Assembly: GCA_044226535.1 (NCBI GenBank)
Contig: JBGAGT010000006.1
Coordinates: 62,001-126,000 of the forward strand
Length of the DNA stretch: 64,000 nt
Reading direction: 5' to 3'
From: VBCG01 sp044226535
GTDB taxonomy: Bacteria > Pseudomonadota > Gammaproteobacteria > Burkholderiales > Casimicrobiaceae
The notes beneath the pieces were generated by a model, which saw nothing but the letters and a program-made list of their open reading frames with translations, was not told the DNA's origin and searched no databases. Below, one piece after another: positions 44,888-53,048 of the stretch (position 1 is the first letter of the stretch; the number at the start of each line of letters is the position of its first letter). A program made the position numbers and the translations under genes.

Positions 44888-45481
44888 GTGTCGACAGCGC
44901 GCGCCCGCTTTCGTGTCGTGATGCCGCGCACGCGCAACCTGCTGCGCGTGGCAGCGGCCCTCGCCATGGTCGTCGCGGCGGCGATCGGGGCGTCGGGAGC
45001 CGCGCTTCCCGCCGCCGCGGCGCCGTCCGCCGCCGCACCGAATTCGCGGGCGCCCAGGCCGGGCTCGCCGCCGCCCGGCTTCGCGCTCGAGGATGCCGGC
45101 GGCGTCGTCGTGAAGCTCGCGAAGCTCAAAGGCGAAGTCGTGTGGGTGGACTTCTGGGCGTCGTGGTGCGCGCCGTGCCGCGAATCGTTCCCGTGGCTGA
45201 ACGCGATGCAGCAGAAATACGGTGCGAAGGGGTTCAAGGTGGTGGGAATCAACATCGACGGGCAGCGCCGCGACGCCGCGCGCTTTCTCGAACAGGTCCC
45301 GGCGCGGTTCACGATCGTGTTCGACGCCGCGGGCGCGACCCCGGAGGCCTGGGGGATCGACGTCTTGCCGAGCTCGGTGCTGATCGATCGCTCCGGCAAG
45401 GTCGCGGTGGTCGAACACGGTTTCAGCGCCGCGCGCCGCGGAGCGTTCGAGGCGCGCATCCGTGCGCTTGTCGAACGCTGA
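44888..45481 (+). CDS. TlpA-like periplasmic thioredoxin
   Basis: The GTG at 44888 lies eight bases after AAGGAGG. The 197-residue protein has a signal/anchor region (RTRNLLRVAAALAMVVAAAI) and a TlpA/ResA-like thioredoxin domain with the active site DFWASWCAPCRESFP. Such proteins reduce apo-SCO or apo-subunit II (CuA) cysteines or cytochrome c heme sites. Its place next to a heme A synthase and the CuA-containing operon fits a role in assembling that enzyme. Confidence 0.88.
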   Translation: MSTARARFRVVMPRTRNLLRVAAALAMVVAAAIGASGAALPAAAAPSAAAPNSRAPRPGSPPPGFALEDAGGVVVKLAKLKGEVVWVDFWASWCAPCRESFPWLNAMQQKYGAKGFKVVGINIDGQRRDAARFLEQVPARFTIVFDAAGATPEAWGIDVLPSSVLIDRSGKVAVVEHGFSAARRGAFEARIRALVER

Positions 45482-45526
45482 GCACGCGGGGTCGCGACGG
45501 GACTTGCGCGAGGTGGGAAATCCCGC

Positions 45527-46507
45527 TCAGGCGAGCCGCGCGAGCAGTGCGACCAGGAGCGCGGCAGCGAGGTTGTGCGCGAGCACCTGCGGCAACGGCA
45601 TGCCTGCGGACGCGAGCAGTCCGCCGAGCGCGAGCTGCGCCACGAGCAGCGCGACGAGGGTCGCGGCGGCGGCGTGGCGGCGATCGCGCAGCGCCACGAG
45701 GGTCACGGCGACGAGAACCGGAACGAGGAGCACCGCGCCGCTGCGGTGCAACCACTGGATCCACGCGCCTCGCGCGTAGGGCGCCACGATCGCGCCCGTG
45801 TCGGGCGCGTGCCGTGGATCGAGCACGCCGGCATCCCAGCCGGCATCCAGCGCGATGCGCGCGCACTGCTCCCAGCTCCCGCATGCGGCGGCCGCGTGCC
45901 TGGCGTCGACGAGTCCGCCGAGCGCCACCTCCGCGGCGGCCAGCGCGAGGCCGACCCGCGCCCAGCGACGCAGCGCCGGTGACGGGGCAGGCGCTGCGCT
46001 CGCGAGCCGCGCGCACAGCGCCAGCATCGCGAATCCTCCCAGGAGGTTGCCGAGGATCACCATCGGCGCGGTCGAGCCTCGCGCCACCGCTCCCAACGTC
46101 GCCAGCGCCAGCACGAGCACGATGAGCCCGAGCGCCATGCGTCCCTCGCGCGCAAGGCGCGGACGCTTCGCGAGCGTCGCCACCCCGAGCATGAGTGCGC
46201 AGACCAGCATGGTGGACGCAACCACGCGGTGCGCGATGCGCGCGGGCGCGACGATGGGGTGGACCGGGGCGGTGCTTCCCGCCTCGCGGATCGTGCGCTC
46301 GTAGCAGCCCGGCCAACCTTCGCAGCCGACACCCGACTGGGCGAGCCGCAGGAACGCGCTCAGTGCGATGACCGCAATCATGAGCACCACCCCGAGTTGC
46401 GCGAGGCGGCGCACCGTGCGGCGGCGCGACGCGAGGGGATCGTCGGCAGGCGCGCACCGCGGCGCGAATGGCGCGCGATGCGCGTGCGGCGAGGCGCGGG
46501 AGGACAT
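45527..46507 (-). CDS. Heme A synthase (CtaA), Cys-pair type (second copy)
   Basis: A 326-residue, eight-span protein with the CtaA pattern: SAFLRLAQSGVGCEGWPGCYE (first Cys pair), IAHRVVASTML, AACGSWEQC (second Cys pair), WIQWLHRSGA and LAHNLAAALLV. The Cys pairs and conserved loop histidines mark a different subtype from the copy at 14980-16044. It is divergently placed upstream of the heme-copper operon (197 bp away), so it probably supplies heme A to that enzyme. Confidence 0.88.
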   Translation of the reverse strand: MSSRASPHAHRAPFAPRCAPADDPLASRRRTVRRLAQLGVVLMIAVIALSAFLRLAQSGVGCEGWPGCYERTIREAGSTAPVHPIVAPARIAHRVVASTMLVCALMLGVATLAKRPRLAREGRMALGLIVLVLALATLGAVARGSTAPMVILGNLLGGFAMLALCARLASAAPAPSPALRRWARVGLALAAAEVALGGLVDARHAAAACGSWEQCARIALDAGWDAGVLDPRHAPDTGAIVAPYARGAWIQWLHRSGAVLLVPVLVAVTLVALRDRRHAAAATLVALLVAQLALGGLLASAGMPLPQVLAHNLAAALLVALLARLA

Positions 46508-46605
46508 GAGGGTTCGGTGCGGGGCGACGAAGCGGCGATGCTACCTGCATCCTGCACCGCAGGCCGCTCGCCGCGGCGGGCCGCGAGGCTGCAGGCCGGC
46601 ATGGC

Positions 46606-46619
46606 TTGATCTAGATCAA
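46606..46619 (+). promoter_or_regulatory. FNR/Anr box of the heme-copper operon
   Basis: TTGATCTAGATCAA is a perfect FNR/Anr consensus (TTGAT-N4-ATCAA). Its centre (46612.5) is 41.5 bp from a start at 46654 that would be set by the -10-like CACAAT at 46642-46647. This is the class II activator position, so the operon at 46705-55027 is expected to be switched on under low oxygen. Confidence 0.85.
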
Positions 46620-46641
46620 TCCCGACCATTGCACTCGGGAA

Positions 46642-46647
46642 CACAAT
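46642..46647 (+). promoter_or_regulatory. Candidate -10 box, FNR-dependent promoter
   Basis: CACAAT, with four of six matches to TATAAT, positioned so that an initiation at 46654 places the FNR box at -41.5. No -35 element is needed at a class II site. Confidence 0.55.
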
Positions 46648-46704
46648 GGCCCGCACTGCGCAGGGCCATCCTGTCACTGCGCGTCGACGGACGGAGGAAA
46701 GGTC

Positions 46705-46875
46705 ATGGCTTCACCCGCGCACGACAACCCCGACGACCCCAACGAGCCGGTGCCGTGGATGCAGCAGCTGCTCGACAACCCCTTCCTGCTGCTGTTCCTC
46801 GGGGTGTTGATCCCGATGGTCGTCTACACCGTCTGGGGCATGTACGACATCCTGACGATCCCGATGGGCAAATGA
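46705..46875 (+). CDS. Small membrane protein, first gene of the heme-copper operon (56 aa)
   Basis: The ATG at 46705 has a strong GGAGGAAAGGTC site. The product MASPAHDNPDDPNEPVPWMQ... has one transmembrane helix (NPFLLLFLGVLIPMVVYTVW) and a short tail (GMYDILTIPMGK). Many B-type heme-copper enzymes have a third one-span subunit (subunit IIa); this gene has that size and place, but the sequence is not clearly of the known IIa family. Confidence 0.7.
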   Translation: MASPAHDNPDDPNEPVPWMQQLLDNPFLLLFLGVLIPMVVYTVWGMYDILTIPMGK

Positions 46876-46891
46876 GCACGCGGAGACCTGC

Positions 46892-47431
46892 ATGAGCGCC
46901 ATCCTTCCCCCGAGCGAACGCCTCTGGTACAGGCACCCGATCGACCGCGTCGAAGGCACCTGGATCGTGATCGCACTGCTCTGGTGCCTCGTCATGTTCG
47001 TGATGATGGTCGGCTGGCACATCTGGGGCAAGCAGAACCTGTCGACGGTGACCTACCGCACCCCGCCGGAAAAATTCATGGCCAAGGTGCAGACCATGGT
47101 CGACAGCTACACGGTCCGCACCGAGACCGACCAGAAGATCCCGGTGGTGGCGCCACCGCCGGGAAGCGACGTCTACCTGCTGGCGCGCCTGTGGAGCTTC
47201 TATCCCATCCTCGAGCTCGAGAAGGACAAGACCTACCGTCTTCACCTCTCGGCGATGGACTACAACCACGGCTTCTCGCTTCAGCCCGCCAACATCAACA
47301 TCCAGATGGTGCCGGGCTTCGAGCACGTGGTGACGGTGACGCCGAACCAGGCGGGCACCTACGGTCTCGTGTGCAACGAATACTGCGGAATCGGCCATCA
47401 CACGATGGTCAGCCGCCTCTACGTCAAGTAA
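46892..47431 (+). CDS. Heme-copper oxidase/NO reductase subunit II with CuA site (NorS-like)
   Basis: A 179-residue protein: one N-terminal membrane span (TWIVIALLWCLVMFVMMVGW), then a cupredoxin domain. The CuA ligands are complete: His126 (DYNHGFSL), Cys161, Cys165, His169 and Met172 in CNEYCGIGHHTM. It accepts electrons from a small c-type cytochrome or cupredoxin. The gene order subunit II, subunit I, SCO fits the norSY-senC cluster described from Nitrosomonas. It lies 16 bp after the small protein and 12 bp before subunit I. Confidence 0.92.
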   Translation: MSAILPPSERLWYRHPIDRVEGTWIVIALLWCLVMFVMMVGWHIWGKQNLSTVTYRTPPEKFMAKVQTMVDSYTVRTETDQKIPVVAPPPGSDVYLLARLWSFYPILELEKDKTYRLHLSAMDYNHGFSLQPANINIQMVPGFEHVVTVTPNQAGTYGLVCNEYCGIGHHTMVSRLYVK

Positions 47432-47443
47432 GGGGAGAGGGCG

Positions 47444-49147
47444 ATGGCCACCGTCGCGACGACTTATCGCACCTGCCCGCGATCCGGGCTGCAGTTCGAG
47501 CGCCAGGCCGAAGGGCTGATGAAGGCCAATGCCTTCGTCGGCGTCGTCTGGCTCCTGATCGGGGGCCTGCTCGCGATCGGCGTGGTGCTCACGCGCACTC
47601 CCTCGATACGCTGGCTCGAGGCCGACACCTTCTACATGGTGCTGACGGCGCACGGCCTCGACATGTTGATCTTCTGGATCATCTTCTTCGAGATCGCGGT
47701 CCTGTACTTCTGTGCCTCGACGCTGCTGCGCTGTCGCATCGCCACGCCGAAGATCGCCTGGCTCGCGTTCGCGCTGATGCTCATCGGATCGGTGGTGAAC
47801 AACGTCGCCGTGTTCCGCGGCGCGTCGAGCGTGATGATGACGAGCTACGTGCCGATGATGGCCGAGCCGAATTTCTACCTCGGCCTCATCCTCTTCGCCG
47901 TCGGCGCGCTGGTGGCCTGCTTCGTCTTCTTCGGGACGCTGGTCGTGGCGCGGCGGGAACGGACCTACGAGGGCTCGGTGCCGCTGGTCACCTTCGGCGC
48001 CATCACCGCCGCGATCATCGCGGTGTTCACGCTCGTCTCCGGCGCGATCATCCTGGTCCCGACCTGGCTGCTGTCGATGGGCGTGGTCAAGAGCGTCGAT
48101 CCGCTCGCCTACCGGATGATCTGGTGGGCGCTGGGGCACTCGTCGCAGCAGATCAACGTCGCCGCGCACATCTCGGTGTGGTACCTCGTTGCCGCGATCG
48201 CCTTCGGCGCGAAGCCGATGAGCGAGCGGGTGAGCCGCACCGCGTTCCTGCTCTACATCCTGTTCCTGCAACTGGCGAGTGCGCACCACCTGCTCGCCGA
48301 CCCGGGGCTCAGCACCGGGTGGAAGGTGATCAACACCAGCTACTTCATGTACTTCGCGGTGCTCGCCTCGATGCTGCACGGGCTCACCATCCCGGGGGCG
48401 ATGGAGGTGGCGCAGCGCAACAAGGGCTTCACCAAGGGGTTGTTCGAGTGGCTGCGCAAGGCGCCGTGGGGCAACCCGACCTTCGCAGGCGTGTTCATCT
48501 CGATCATCGGCTTCGGCTTCCTGGGCGGCATCTCGGGCGTGATGATGGGCACCGAGCAGCTCAACATGATCATCCACAACACGATCTACGTGCCGGGGCA
48601 CTTCCACGCCACGGTCGTCGTGGGCACCACGCTGACCTTCATGGCGCTGACGTTCTACCTCATCCCGGTGCTGTTCAAGCGCGAGATGATCGCGCCCGGG
48701 CTCGCGAGGTGGCAACCGTACCTGTTCGGCTTCTCGATGTACTTCTTCTGCCTGGTCATGATGGGCGCGGGCACGCTCGGCGTGTCGCGGCGGCATTGGG
48801 ACATGGCGTTCAGCGGCGCCGCGCTGGCATACGAATGGCCCGGTGCGGCCTACCTGATGATGGCGCTGGTGGGCGTGGCGGGGATCATAGCGATCGCGGG
48901 CGGCGCCATATTCATCTACGTCACCGTAGGCTCGCTGCTGTGGGGACGCAGGCTCGACGCCGGCGTCAGCAGCTCGAAGTTCACCCCGGTGCCGCGGGCA
49001 GCGCCGACGATCGCCGCCCAGACCTATGGATCGATCGGATTCGCGGCACCGGGGACTTTCACGCTGGCGATGGTGTTCCTCGTCGCCTTCGTGCTGTACT
49101 ACTTCATCAACTGGAAGTACCTCTCGACGCTGTGGCAATTGAGCTGA
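47444..49147 (+). CDS. B-type heme-copper subunit I lacking the cross-link Tyr (NorY/sNOR-like)
   Basis: A 567-residue, about 13-span protein. Low-spin heme ligands are His70 (LTAHGLDM) and His388; the active-site heme ligand is His386 (VPGHFHAT). CuB ligands are His232 and the pair His281-His282 (ASAHHLLADPG, as in Thermus ba3). The residue four after His232, Tyr in O2 reductases of this family (GHPIVY), is Gln236 here (GHSSQQIN), which rules out the usual His-Tyr cross-link. Loss of that Tyr is the hallmark of NO-reducing members. Predicted: NO reductase of the NorSY/sNOR type, though O2 reduction cannot be excluded. Confidence 0.85.
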   Translation: MATVATTYRTCPRSGLQFERQAEGLMKANAFVGVVWLLIGGLLAIGVVLTRTPSIRWLEADTFYMVLTAHGLDMLIFWIIFFEIAVLYFCASTLLRCRIATPKIAWLAFALMLIGSVVNNVAVFRGASSVMMTSYVPMMAEPNFYLGLILFAVGALVACFVFFGTLVVARRERTYEGSVPLVTFGAITAAIIAVFTLVSGAIILVPTWLLSMGVVKSVDPLAYRMIWWALGHSSQQINVAAHISVWYLVAAIAFGAKPMSERVSRTAFLLYILFLQLASAHHLLADPGLSTGWKVINTSYFMYFAVLASMLHGLTIPGAMEVAQRNKGFTKGLFEWLRKAPWGNPTFAGVFISIIGFGFLGGISGVMMGTEQLNMIIHNTIYVPGHFHATVVVGTTLTFMALTFYLIPVLFKREMIAPGLARWQPYLFGFSMYFFCLVMMGAGTLGVSRRHWDMAFSGAALAYEWPGAAYLMMALVGVAGIIAIAGGAIFIYVTVGSLLWGRRLDAGVSSSKFTPVPRAAPTIAAQTYGSIGFAAPGTFTLAMVFLVAFVLYYFINWKYLSTLWQLS

Positions 49148-50013
49148 GCGGCGTTGCGCGCTGGCGCCTGGTCCTGGGCGTCTTCAAGCTGCGCATCGGC
49201 ATGCTGATCATGCTGACCGCGATCGCCGGCTTCGTGATCGTGCCCGGTGGCCCGGTGCCGGCGTCGACCGCGCTGGTGGTGGCGCTGTCGGTGCTCGTGG
49301 CGTCGGCGAGCGCGGGTGCGTTCAACCAGTTCGTCGAGGCGGAGAGCGACCGGCTGATGCCGCGCACCTGCCGGCGGGCGTTCGCCACCGGCGCGCTGCC
49401 GCGGAGCGGCGGCTGGCTCGCGCTCATCGTCGGCCTGCTGGCGGCGGCGGTCGCGGCGGCCGGGTGGCTCGTCAACGGGATCAGCGCCGGTTTCGTCCTG
49501 CTGGGCGCGCTCACCTACGGCGTGGTCTATACGCTGGGACTGAAGCGCCGCACGCCATGGAACATCGTCATCGGCGGCCTCGCGGGGAGCTTCGCGGTGC
49601 TGGCGGGCGCCGCGGCGGTCGACCCGCACCTCGGGCCGCAGGCGCTGCTGCTCGCCCTCGTGCTCTTCCTGTGGACGCCGCCGCATTTCTGGAGCCTCGC
49701 CATCGCCAACGAGGCCCAATACGCCGAGGCCGGCATCCCGATGCTTCCGGTCGTCGTCGGGCCGGCGCGAGCGGCGCGCATCGTGTACGCCAACACGCTC
49801 CTCCTGGTCGGGGTTTCCCTGCTGCCCCTCGCGTTCGGCGCGGGCTGGGCCTACGCGGCAGGGGCCGTGGCGGGAGGTGTGCACTTCGCCGCCAAGGCGC
49901 GGGCCCTCGCCCGCAATCCCGCGCGCGCGACCGCGATGGCCGCGTTCTTCGCGTCGATGGTGCAACTGTCCGCGCTCATCGCCGGGATCCTGGTCGATGC
50001 CGCGCTGCGCTGA
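49132..50013 (+). CDS. Heme O synthase-like protoheme farnesyltransferase (CyoE/CtaB family)
   Basis: The GTG at 49132 overlaps the end of subunit I by 16 bp. The 293-residue UbiA-family membrane protein has YTLGLKRRTPWNIVIGGLAG and LWTPPHFWSLAIANEAQYAEAG, typical of CyoE. The first Asp-rich motif reads NQFVEAESDRLMPRTCRRAF, where CyoE usually has N-x-x-x-D-x-x-x-D-x-x-M-x-R-T; one Asp is Glu and another position is Ser-Asp, so the site is altered but probably works. With CtaA it would supply heme A to the operon's product. Confidence 0.85.
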   Translation: MAIELSGVARWRLVLGVFKLRIGMLIMLTAIAGFVIVPGGPVPASTALVVALSVLVASASAGAFNQFVEAESDRLMPRTCRRAFATGALPRSGGWLALIVGLLAAAVAAAGWLVNGISAGFVLLGALTYGVVYTLGLKRRTPWNIVIGGLAGSFAVLAGAAAVDPHLGPQALLLALVLFLWTPPHFWSLAIANEAQYAEAGIPMLPVVVGPARAARIVYANTLLLVGVSLLPLAFGAGWAYAAGAVAGGVHFAAKARALARNPARATAMAAFFASMVQLSALIAGILVDAALR

Positions 50014-50986
50014 CCCCCGCGCGGCCCGACACTCCGCTTCCCACGGCAAAGGCTGGCGGCGAGGCGCGCGTGCCGCAGGGCTGGCGCTGCTCGTCGGCGG
50101 TGTCGCGGCTGCGGGGATCGCGCCGGCCGGCACCGCGGACGGTACGCCCGCGACCAGCGCGTCGGCCACGGATACGCCGGGGGCCGCCGCGCGGGCGTTC
50201 GGCGAGGTGCCTTCGCTCGACGAGCGCGCAGCCACCGGGTTCGCCGAAGCGGCGGTCGGCCATGCGCTGCCCGACTTCGAGATGCGCGACCGGCGCGGAC
50301 AGCCCGTGAAGCTGTCGAGCTACCGCGGCAAGCCGCTGCTGGTGAGCTTCATCTACACCGGCTGCTTCCAGGTGTGCCCGACGCAGACGCGCGCGCTGTA
50401 CGAGGCGGTCAGGGGCCTCGACCGCGTGCTCGGCGAGCATCAGTTCAACGTGATCAGCATCGGCTTCAACCAGCCGTTCGACACGCCCGAGGCGATGCGG
50501 GCGTTCGCGGCGCAGCAGCGCATCGGCGACCGCAACTGGGAGTTCCTGAGCCCGGCCGGCCGTGACGTCGACGCGCTGACGCGCGCCTTCGGCTTCAGCT
50601 GGGTCGCGACGCCCGCCGGCTTCGACCATGTGCTGGGCGTGACCGTGGTCGACGCCGGAGGACGCATCCATGCCCAGGTCCTCGGCGACAAGCTGCGCGC
50701 CGACCGGCTCGGAAAGCCGCTGCGCGAGCTCCTGCTCGACCAGCCGGCGCGTGCATCGGTGACGATCGACACGGTGATCGAGCGCGTGCGCATCCTGTGC
50801 ACGATCTACGATCCCGACACCGGCGAGTACCGCTACGACTACAAGCTCATCGTCGAGATCATCGGCGGGGCGCTCTTCTTCTCCACCGTGTTCGCCTACC
50901 TGTTCGCCGAATGGCGTCGGCAGCGGCGCCAGCGACGCACGCCATGTCCAGCACCCGCGCGACCGGTGTCCGGCAGCACGGCCTGA
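49997..50986 (+). CDS. SCO1/SenC copper chaperone with extra C-terminal membrane helix
   Basis: A 329-residue protein overlapping the previous gene by 17 bp. N-terminal anchor (ARAAGLALLVGGVAAAGIA), then a thioredoxin-like SCO domain with the copper ligands Cys123-x3-Cys127 (GCFQVCPTQT) and His211 (FDHVLGVTVVD). Unlike ordinary SCO (about 200 residues) it carries about 70 more residues with Cys268 (ILCTIYDPDTGEYRYDYK) and a second transmembrane helix (IIGGALFFSTVFAYLF). It should insert CuA into subunit II. Confidence 0.9.
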   Translation: MPRCADPRAARHSASHGKGWRRGARAAGLALLVGGVAAAGIAPAGTADGTPATSASATDTPGAAARAFGEVPSLDERAATGFAEAAVGHALPDFEMRDRRGQPVKLSSYRGKPLLVSFIYTGCFQVCPTQTRALYEAVRGLDRVLGEHQFNVISIGFNQPFDTPEAMRAFAAQQRIGDRNWEFLSPAGRDVDALTRAFGFSWVATPAGFDHVLGVTVVDAGGRIHAQVLGDKLRADRLGKPLRELLLDQPARASVTIDTVIERVRILCTIYDPDTGEYRYDYKLIVEIIGGALFFSTVFAYLFAEWRRQRRQRRTPCPAPARPVSGSTA

Positions 50987-51576
50987 GCGGCTGCGGCGTT
51001 CCCCTCGTCGCGTTCTCGTTCGCCACTGCGCAGCGCCTCGCCTCCACCGTGTCCGACGCGCGCGCCGCCGCCCCGACCGGTCCCCTGCAGTGGGCGGGCC
51101 AGGCCGCCCTCTATGGCCTGTTCGCGCTGGCGATCGGCGTGTTCTCGCAGTGGCCCCTGTTTCATCCACTGGGGCCGGATGAGGCGGTGATCAAGGTCAG
51201 CGTCACCCGTGTCGGCAAGCCGATCGGCGAATGCCGCACCCTCACCGCGGAGGAGCTCGCCAGGCTGCCGCCCAACATGCGCGCGCCGGTGCAGTGCCCG
51301 CGCGAGCGCGCCCCGATCACCGTGGAGGTCGCCCTCGACGGCAACAGCGTGCTGAACCGCGCGGCGCCGCCGGGCGGCCTGTCGCGGGACGGCGCCTCGT
51401 CGATCTACGAACGGCTGGTGGTCCCGGCCGGCGAGCATCGCATCGAGGTCCGCCTCACCGACGACGTGCGACCGGGCGCCGTCGCATATCACCGCGAGGC
51501 GACCGTGCAACTCGCCCCCGGCCAGGTGCTGGTCATCGATTTCGACCCCACCCGAGGGGGCATCACGCTGCAATGA
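50944..51576 (+). CDS. Unknown one-span protein of the heme-copper operon (210 aa)
   Basis: The ATG at 50944 overlaps the SCO gene by 43 bp. One transmembrane helix (QAALYGLFALAIGVFSQWPLF, about 53-73) precedes an exported domain of about 135 residues with two Cys (GECRTLT, PVQCPRE), AITVEVALDG-like strands, and a C-terminal VRLTDDVRPGA...QLAPGQVLVIDFDP. The layout recalls FixH-type accessory proteins of cbb3 oxidases, but I cannot match it by sequence. It is coupled (ATGA) to the next gene, so it may belong to the second heme-copper protein. Confidence 0.65.
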   Translation: MSSTRATGVRQHGLSGCGVPLVAFSFATAQRLASTVSDARAAAPTGPLQWAGQAALYGLFALAIGVFSQWPLFHPLGPDEAVIKVSVTRVGKPIGECRTLTAEELARLPPNMRAPVQCPRERAPITVEVALDGNSVLNRAAPPGGLSRDGASSIYERLVVPAGEHRIEVRLTDDVRPGAVAYHREATVQLAPGQVLVIDFDPTRGGITLQ

Positions 51577-53048
51577 ACGCCTCGACATCCCTTCTGCACG
51601 AGCGGCGCGACCTGCCGCCATCGCGACCCGGCGTCGGCTCCGCGGCCGCGCGCAGGCCCGCGGACTACGCGCTGCCGGCGGTGACCGCCGAAGGACGCGC
51701 GCTCGCGCGCGGATGGTTGTGGCTGGCGCTCGCGGCGCTGCTCGGCTCGGGCCTGTTCTCGGTGCTCCTGGTGCTGGCGCGCACCCCGGGGATCAACGCG
51801 TTCATGCTCGCCGGGGACTTCTTCCGCGTGGCGCTGGTGGTCCACGTCGACCTGTCGGTGCTGGTGTGGTTCGTGGCCATCGCGGGCCTGCTGTGGAGCC
51901 TCAACCTGCGGCCGCCGGCGACGCCGACCGGCCGCCTGTTCGCGCGCGTGCCGCTCGCGCTGTGCGCGCTCGGTGCGCTCGGCATGGCGGCGGCCGCGTT
52001 CGTCGCGCCGACGCAGGCGGTGATGGCCAACTACATCCCGATGCTCGACGGCACGACCTTCCGCTTCGCGCTGTGGACCTTCGCCGCAGGCGCGCTGGCG
52101 CTCGTGCTGCTCGCGCTCACCCGCGTCGCGCCGATCGGCCCCGCGCTCGACGGCACCGGCGCACTGCGCTTCGGCCTCAACGCGAGCGCGGTGGCGGCGG
52201 CGGTGGCGCTGCTCGCCTTCGGTTGGTCGCTTGCCGTGGTGCCGACCACGCTGCCCGACAAGGCGTACTACGAGATCCTGTTCTGGGGAGGCGGCCACGC
52301 GCTGCAGTTCACCTGGACACTGCTGATGCTGGTGTCGTGGCTCGCGCTCGCGCAGGCCTGCGGCGGCCGCGTCGTGCTGAGCCCGCGGGTGGTCCTGCTG
52401 CTGTTCGCGATCGCGTTGGCCAGCGTTTTCGTCACCCCGCTCGCGTACCTCGTGCACGAGGTCAGCAGCGTCGAGCACCGCGACATGCACACGATGGCGA
52501 TGCGCGTCGGCGGCGGCCTCGCGATCGCGCCGCTGGTGCTGGCGGTCCTCCTCGCGCTGGCGCCGTTGCGCCGGCTCGCGCCCGCGCAGCGTCCGCTGCG
52601 CGCCGCGCTCCTCGCCTCGATGCTGCTCTTCGCGGCCGGCGGCGTGATCGGCGTCCTCATCCAGGGCAACAACGTCAAGATCCCCGCGCACTACCACGGC
52701 TGCATCGTCGGCGTGACGCTCGCGGTGATGGGCCTCGTATACCACCTGCTGCCGATCCTCGGCTACGGCGTGCCCGCCGGCCGCCTCGCGGTCGCGCAAC
52801 CTTGGCTGTACGGCGGTGGGCAGCTCCTGCACATCGCCGGCCTCGTCTGGTCGGGGGGCTACGGCGTGCAGCGCAAGGTCGCCGGCGCCGAGCAGGTGTT
52901 GCGCACCGGCGGCGAGGTCGCCGGCATGGCGTTGATGGGCCTGGGCGGGCTCCTCGCCATCGTCGGCGGGCTGCTGTTCGCGCTGGTGGTGCTGCGCGCG
53001 ATGCGCGCAGGCATGGGCCGCGCCGTGCGCGCCGGGGCTGCGGCATGA
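51573..53048 (+). CDS. Divergent heme-copper subunit I-like protein (His-Glu in place of His-His)
   Basis: A 491-residue, about 12-span protein. It aligns in plan with heme-copper subunit I: His91 (VVHVDLSVLVWF, low-spin heme), His232 (FWGGGHALQF, CuB), and His363/His365 (PAHYHGCIVGVTLA, heme ligands). The helix VII pair His-His is replaced by His285-Glu286 (YLVHEVSSVEHRD), and no Tyr lies four residues after His232 (Phe236). A Cys367 follows the HxH pair. This could be a non-heme metal site with a carboxylate, as in NorB. The closest family is not clear; it may be an O2 or NO reductase or a heme-binding electron carrier. Confidence 0.7.
   Translation: MNASTSLLHERRDLPPSRPGVGSAAARRPADYALPAVTAEGRALARGWLWLALAALLGSGLFSVLLVLARTPGINAFMLAGDFFRVALVVHVDLSVLVWFVAIAGLLWSLNLRPPATPTGRLFARVPLALCALGALGMAAAAFVAPTQAVMANYIPMLDGTTFRFALWTFAAGALALVLLALTRVAPIGPALDGTGALRFGLNASAVAAAVALLAFGWSLAVVPTTLPDKAYYEILFWGGGHALQFTWTLLMLVSWLALAQACGGRVVLSPRVVLLLFAIALASVFVTPLAYLVHEVSSVEHRDMHTMAMRVGGGLAIAPLVLAVLLALAPLRRLAPAQRPLRAALLASMLLFAAGGVIGVLIQGNNVKIPAHYHGCIVGVTLAVMGLVYHLLPILGYGVPAGRLAVAQPWLYGGGQLLHIAGLVWSGGYGVQRKVAGAEQVLRTGGEVAGMALMGLGGLLAIVGGLLFALVVLRAMRAGMGRAVRAGAAA

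Noticed and set aside
47444..49147. Ordinary cytochrome c oxidase (aa3 or cbb3)
   Set aside because: The HHLLADPG and PGHFH spacing is of the ba3 (B) type, not A or C type, and the essential Tyr is missing.
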